DNA of 64,000 bases from Streptohalobacillus salinus (GTDB lineage: Bacteria; Bacillota; Bacilli; Bacillales; Amphibacillaceae), in assembly GCF_003201605.1 (NCBI RefSeq), contig NZ_QJJR01000005.1:96780-160779 (forward strand), in the 5' to 3' direction. The translations under genes were made by a program, and so were the position numbers. This document shows, piece by piece, positions 63,956 through 64,000 of this stretch. Under the pieces are notes generated by a model. The model searched no databases, was not told where the DNA came from, and saw only the letters and a program-made list of their open reading frames with translations. Within the stretch, counting starts at the first letter, position 1; each line of letters opens with the position of its first letter.

Positions 63956-64000
63956 GCCTTTATATCCGTAACGAAAACTTACACTTTCTTGGAAGATAAA

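Noticed and set aside
1..64000. CRISPR arrays, tRNA or rRNA genes, insertion sequences, prophage
   Set aside because: No regularly spaced repeats, cloverleaf sequences, transposase or integrase motifs were found on reading.

Overview
The window looks like chromosomal DNA of a motile, low-GC Gram-positive rod of the Bacillaceae type. Gene order follows Bacillus subtilis closely over several blocks: ppaX-yvoD-lgt-hprK, yvlD-yvlC-uvrA-uvrB, minJ-ctpB-ftsX-ftsE, prfB-secA, hpf, and fliT-fliS-fliD-flaG. Strong AAGGAGG-type ribosome sites, frequent TTG/GTG starts and T-tailed hairpin terminators fit this. Acidic lipoprotein linkers hint at a salt- or alkali-adapted relative, but that is inference. 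No rRNA, tRNA, CRISPR array, insertion sequence or prophage was seen.

Layout. 1-5.8 kb: ppaX (cut by the window edge), yvoD-like, lgt, hprK, a fused pabB-pabC, and yvlD/yvlC. 5.9-15.8 kb: uvrA, uvrB, prfC and a divergent SWIM-SNF2 helicase. 15.8-22.9 kb: a cell-division and wall block (minJ, ctpB, a coiled-coil M23 protein, ftsX, ftsE, a YitT-family protein). 22.9-27.9 kb: a tubby/LURP-one-like gene amid gene-poor DNA, then prfB with its programmed frameshift, and secA. 28.0-45.2 kb: a carbohydrate island with a GH31 alpha-xylosidase, an LplABC-type importer, DUF4340 and YesL-like membrane proteins, a YesM/YesN-type two-component system, a GH95-family enzyme and a ROK repressor. 45.3-51.2 kb: hpf, a three-gene amino-acid ABC importer, and the late flagellar genes. 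51.4-64 kb: a MacB-type ABC pair, a B12-binding protein next to a diguanylate cyclase, a small protein with the YugP protease, an OmpR/HK pair, a PAS-GGDEF-HD-GYP protein, an SDR, a radical SAM protein and a Cof-type HAD phosphatase.

How the parts work together. The island between hpf and secA can be read as uptake and exo-trimming of an alpha-xylosylated, possibly fucosylated oligosaccharide, xyloglucan-like in my inference. YesMN would sense it, the LplABC-type importer would take it up, and GH31 and GH95 would hydrolyse it in the cytoplasm. The ROK protein and CcpA (two cre matches) would control it. In B. subtilis hpf and secA are neighbours, so this block and the amino-acid transporter look like lineage-specific insertions into a conserved backbone. 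Promoter-like sites support sigma-B control of hpf, sigma-D control of flaG-fliDST, and a sigma-A promoter for secA. Two cyclic-di-GMP proteins near the flagellar genes, one paired with a B12 domain that keeps the Trp/Glu-His pattern of light-sensing CarH, are the most intriguing regulatory feature.
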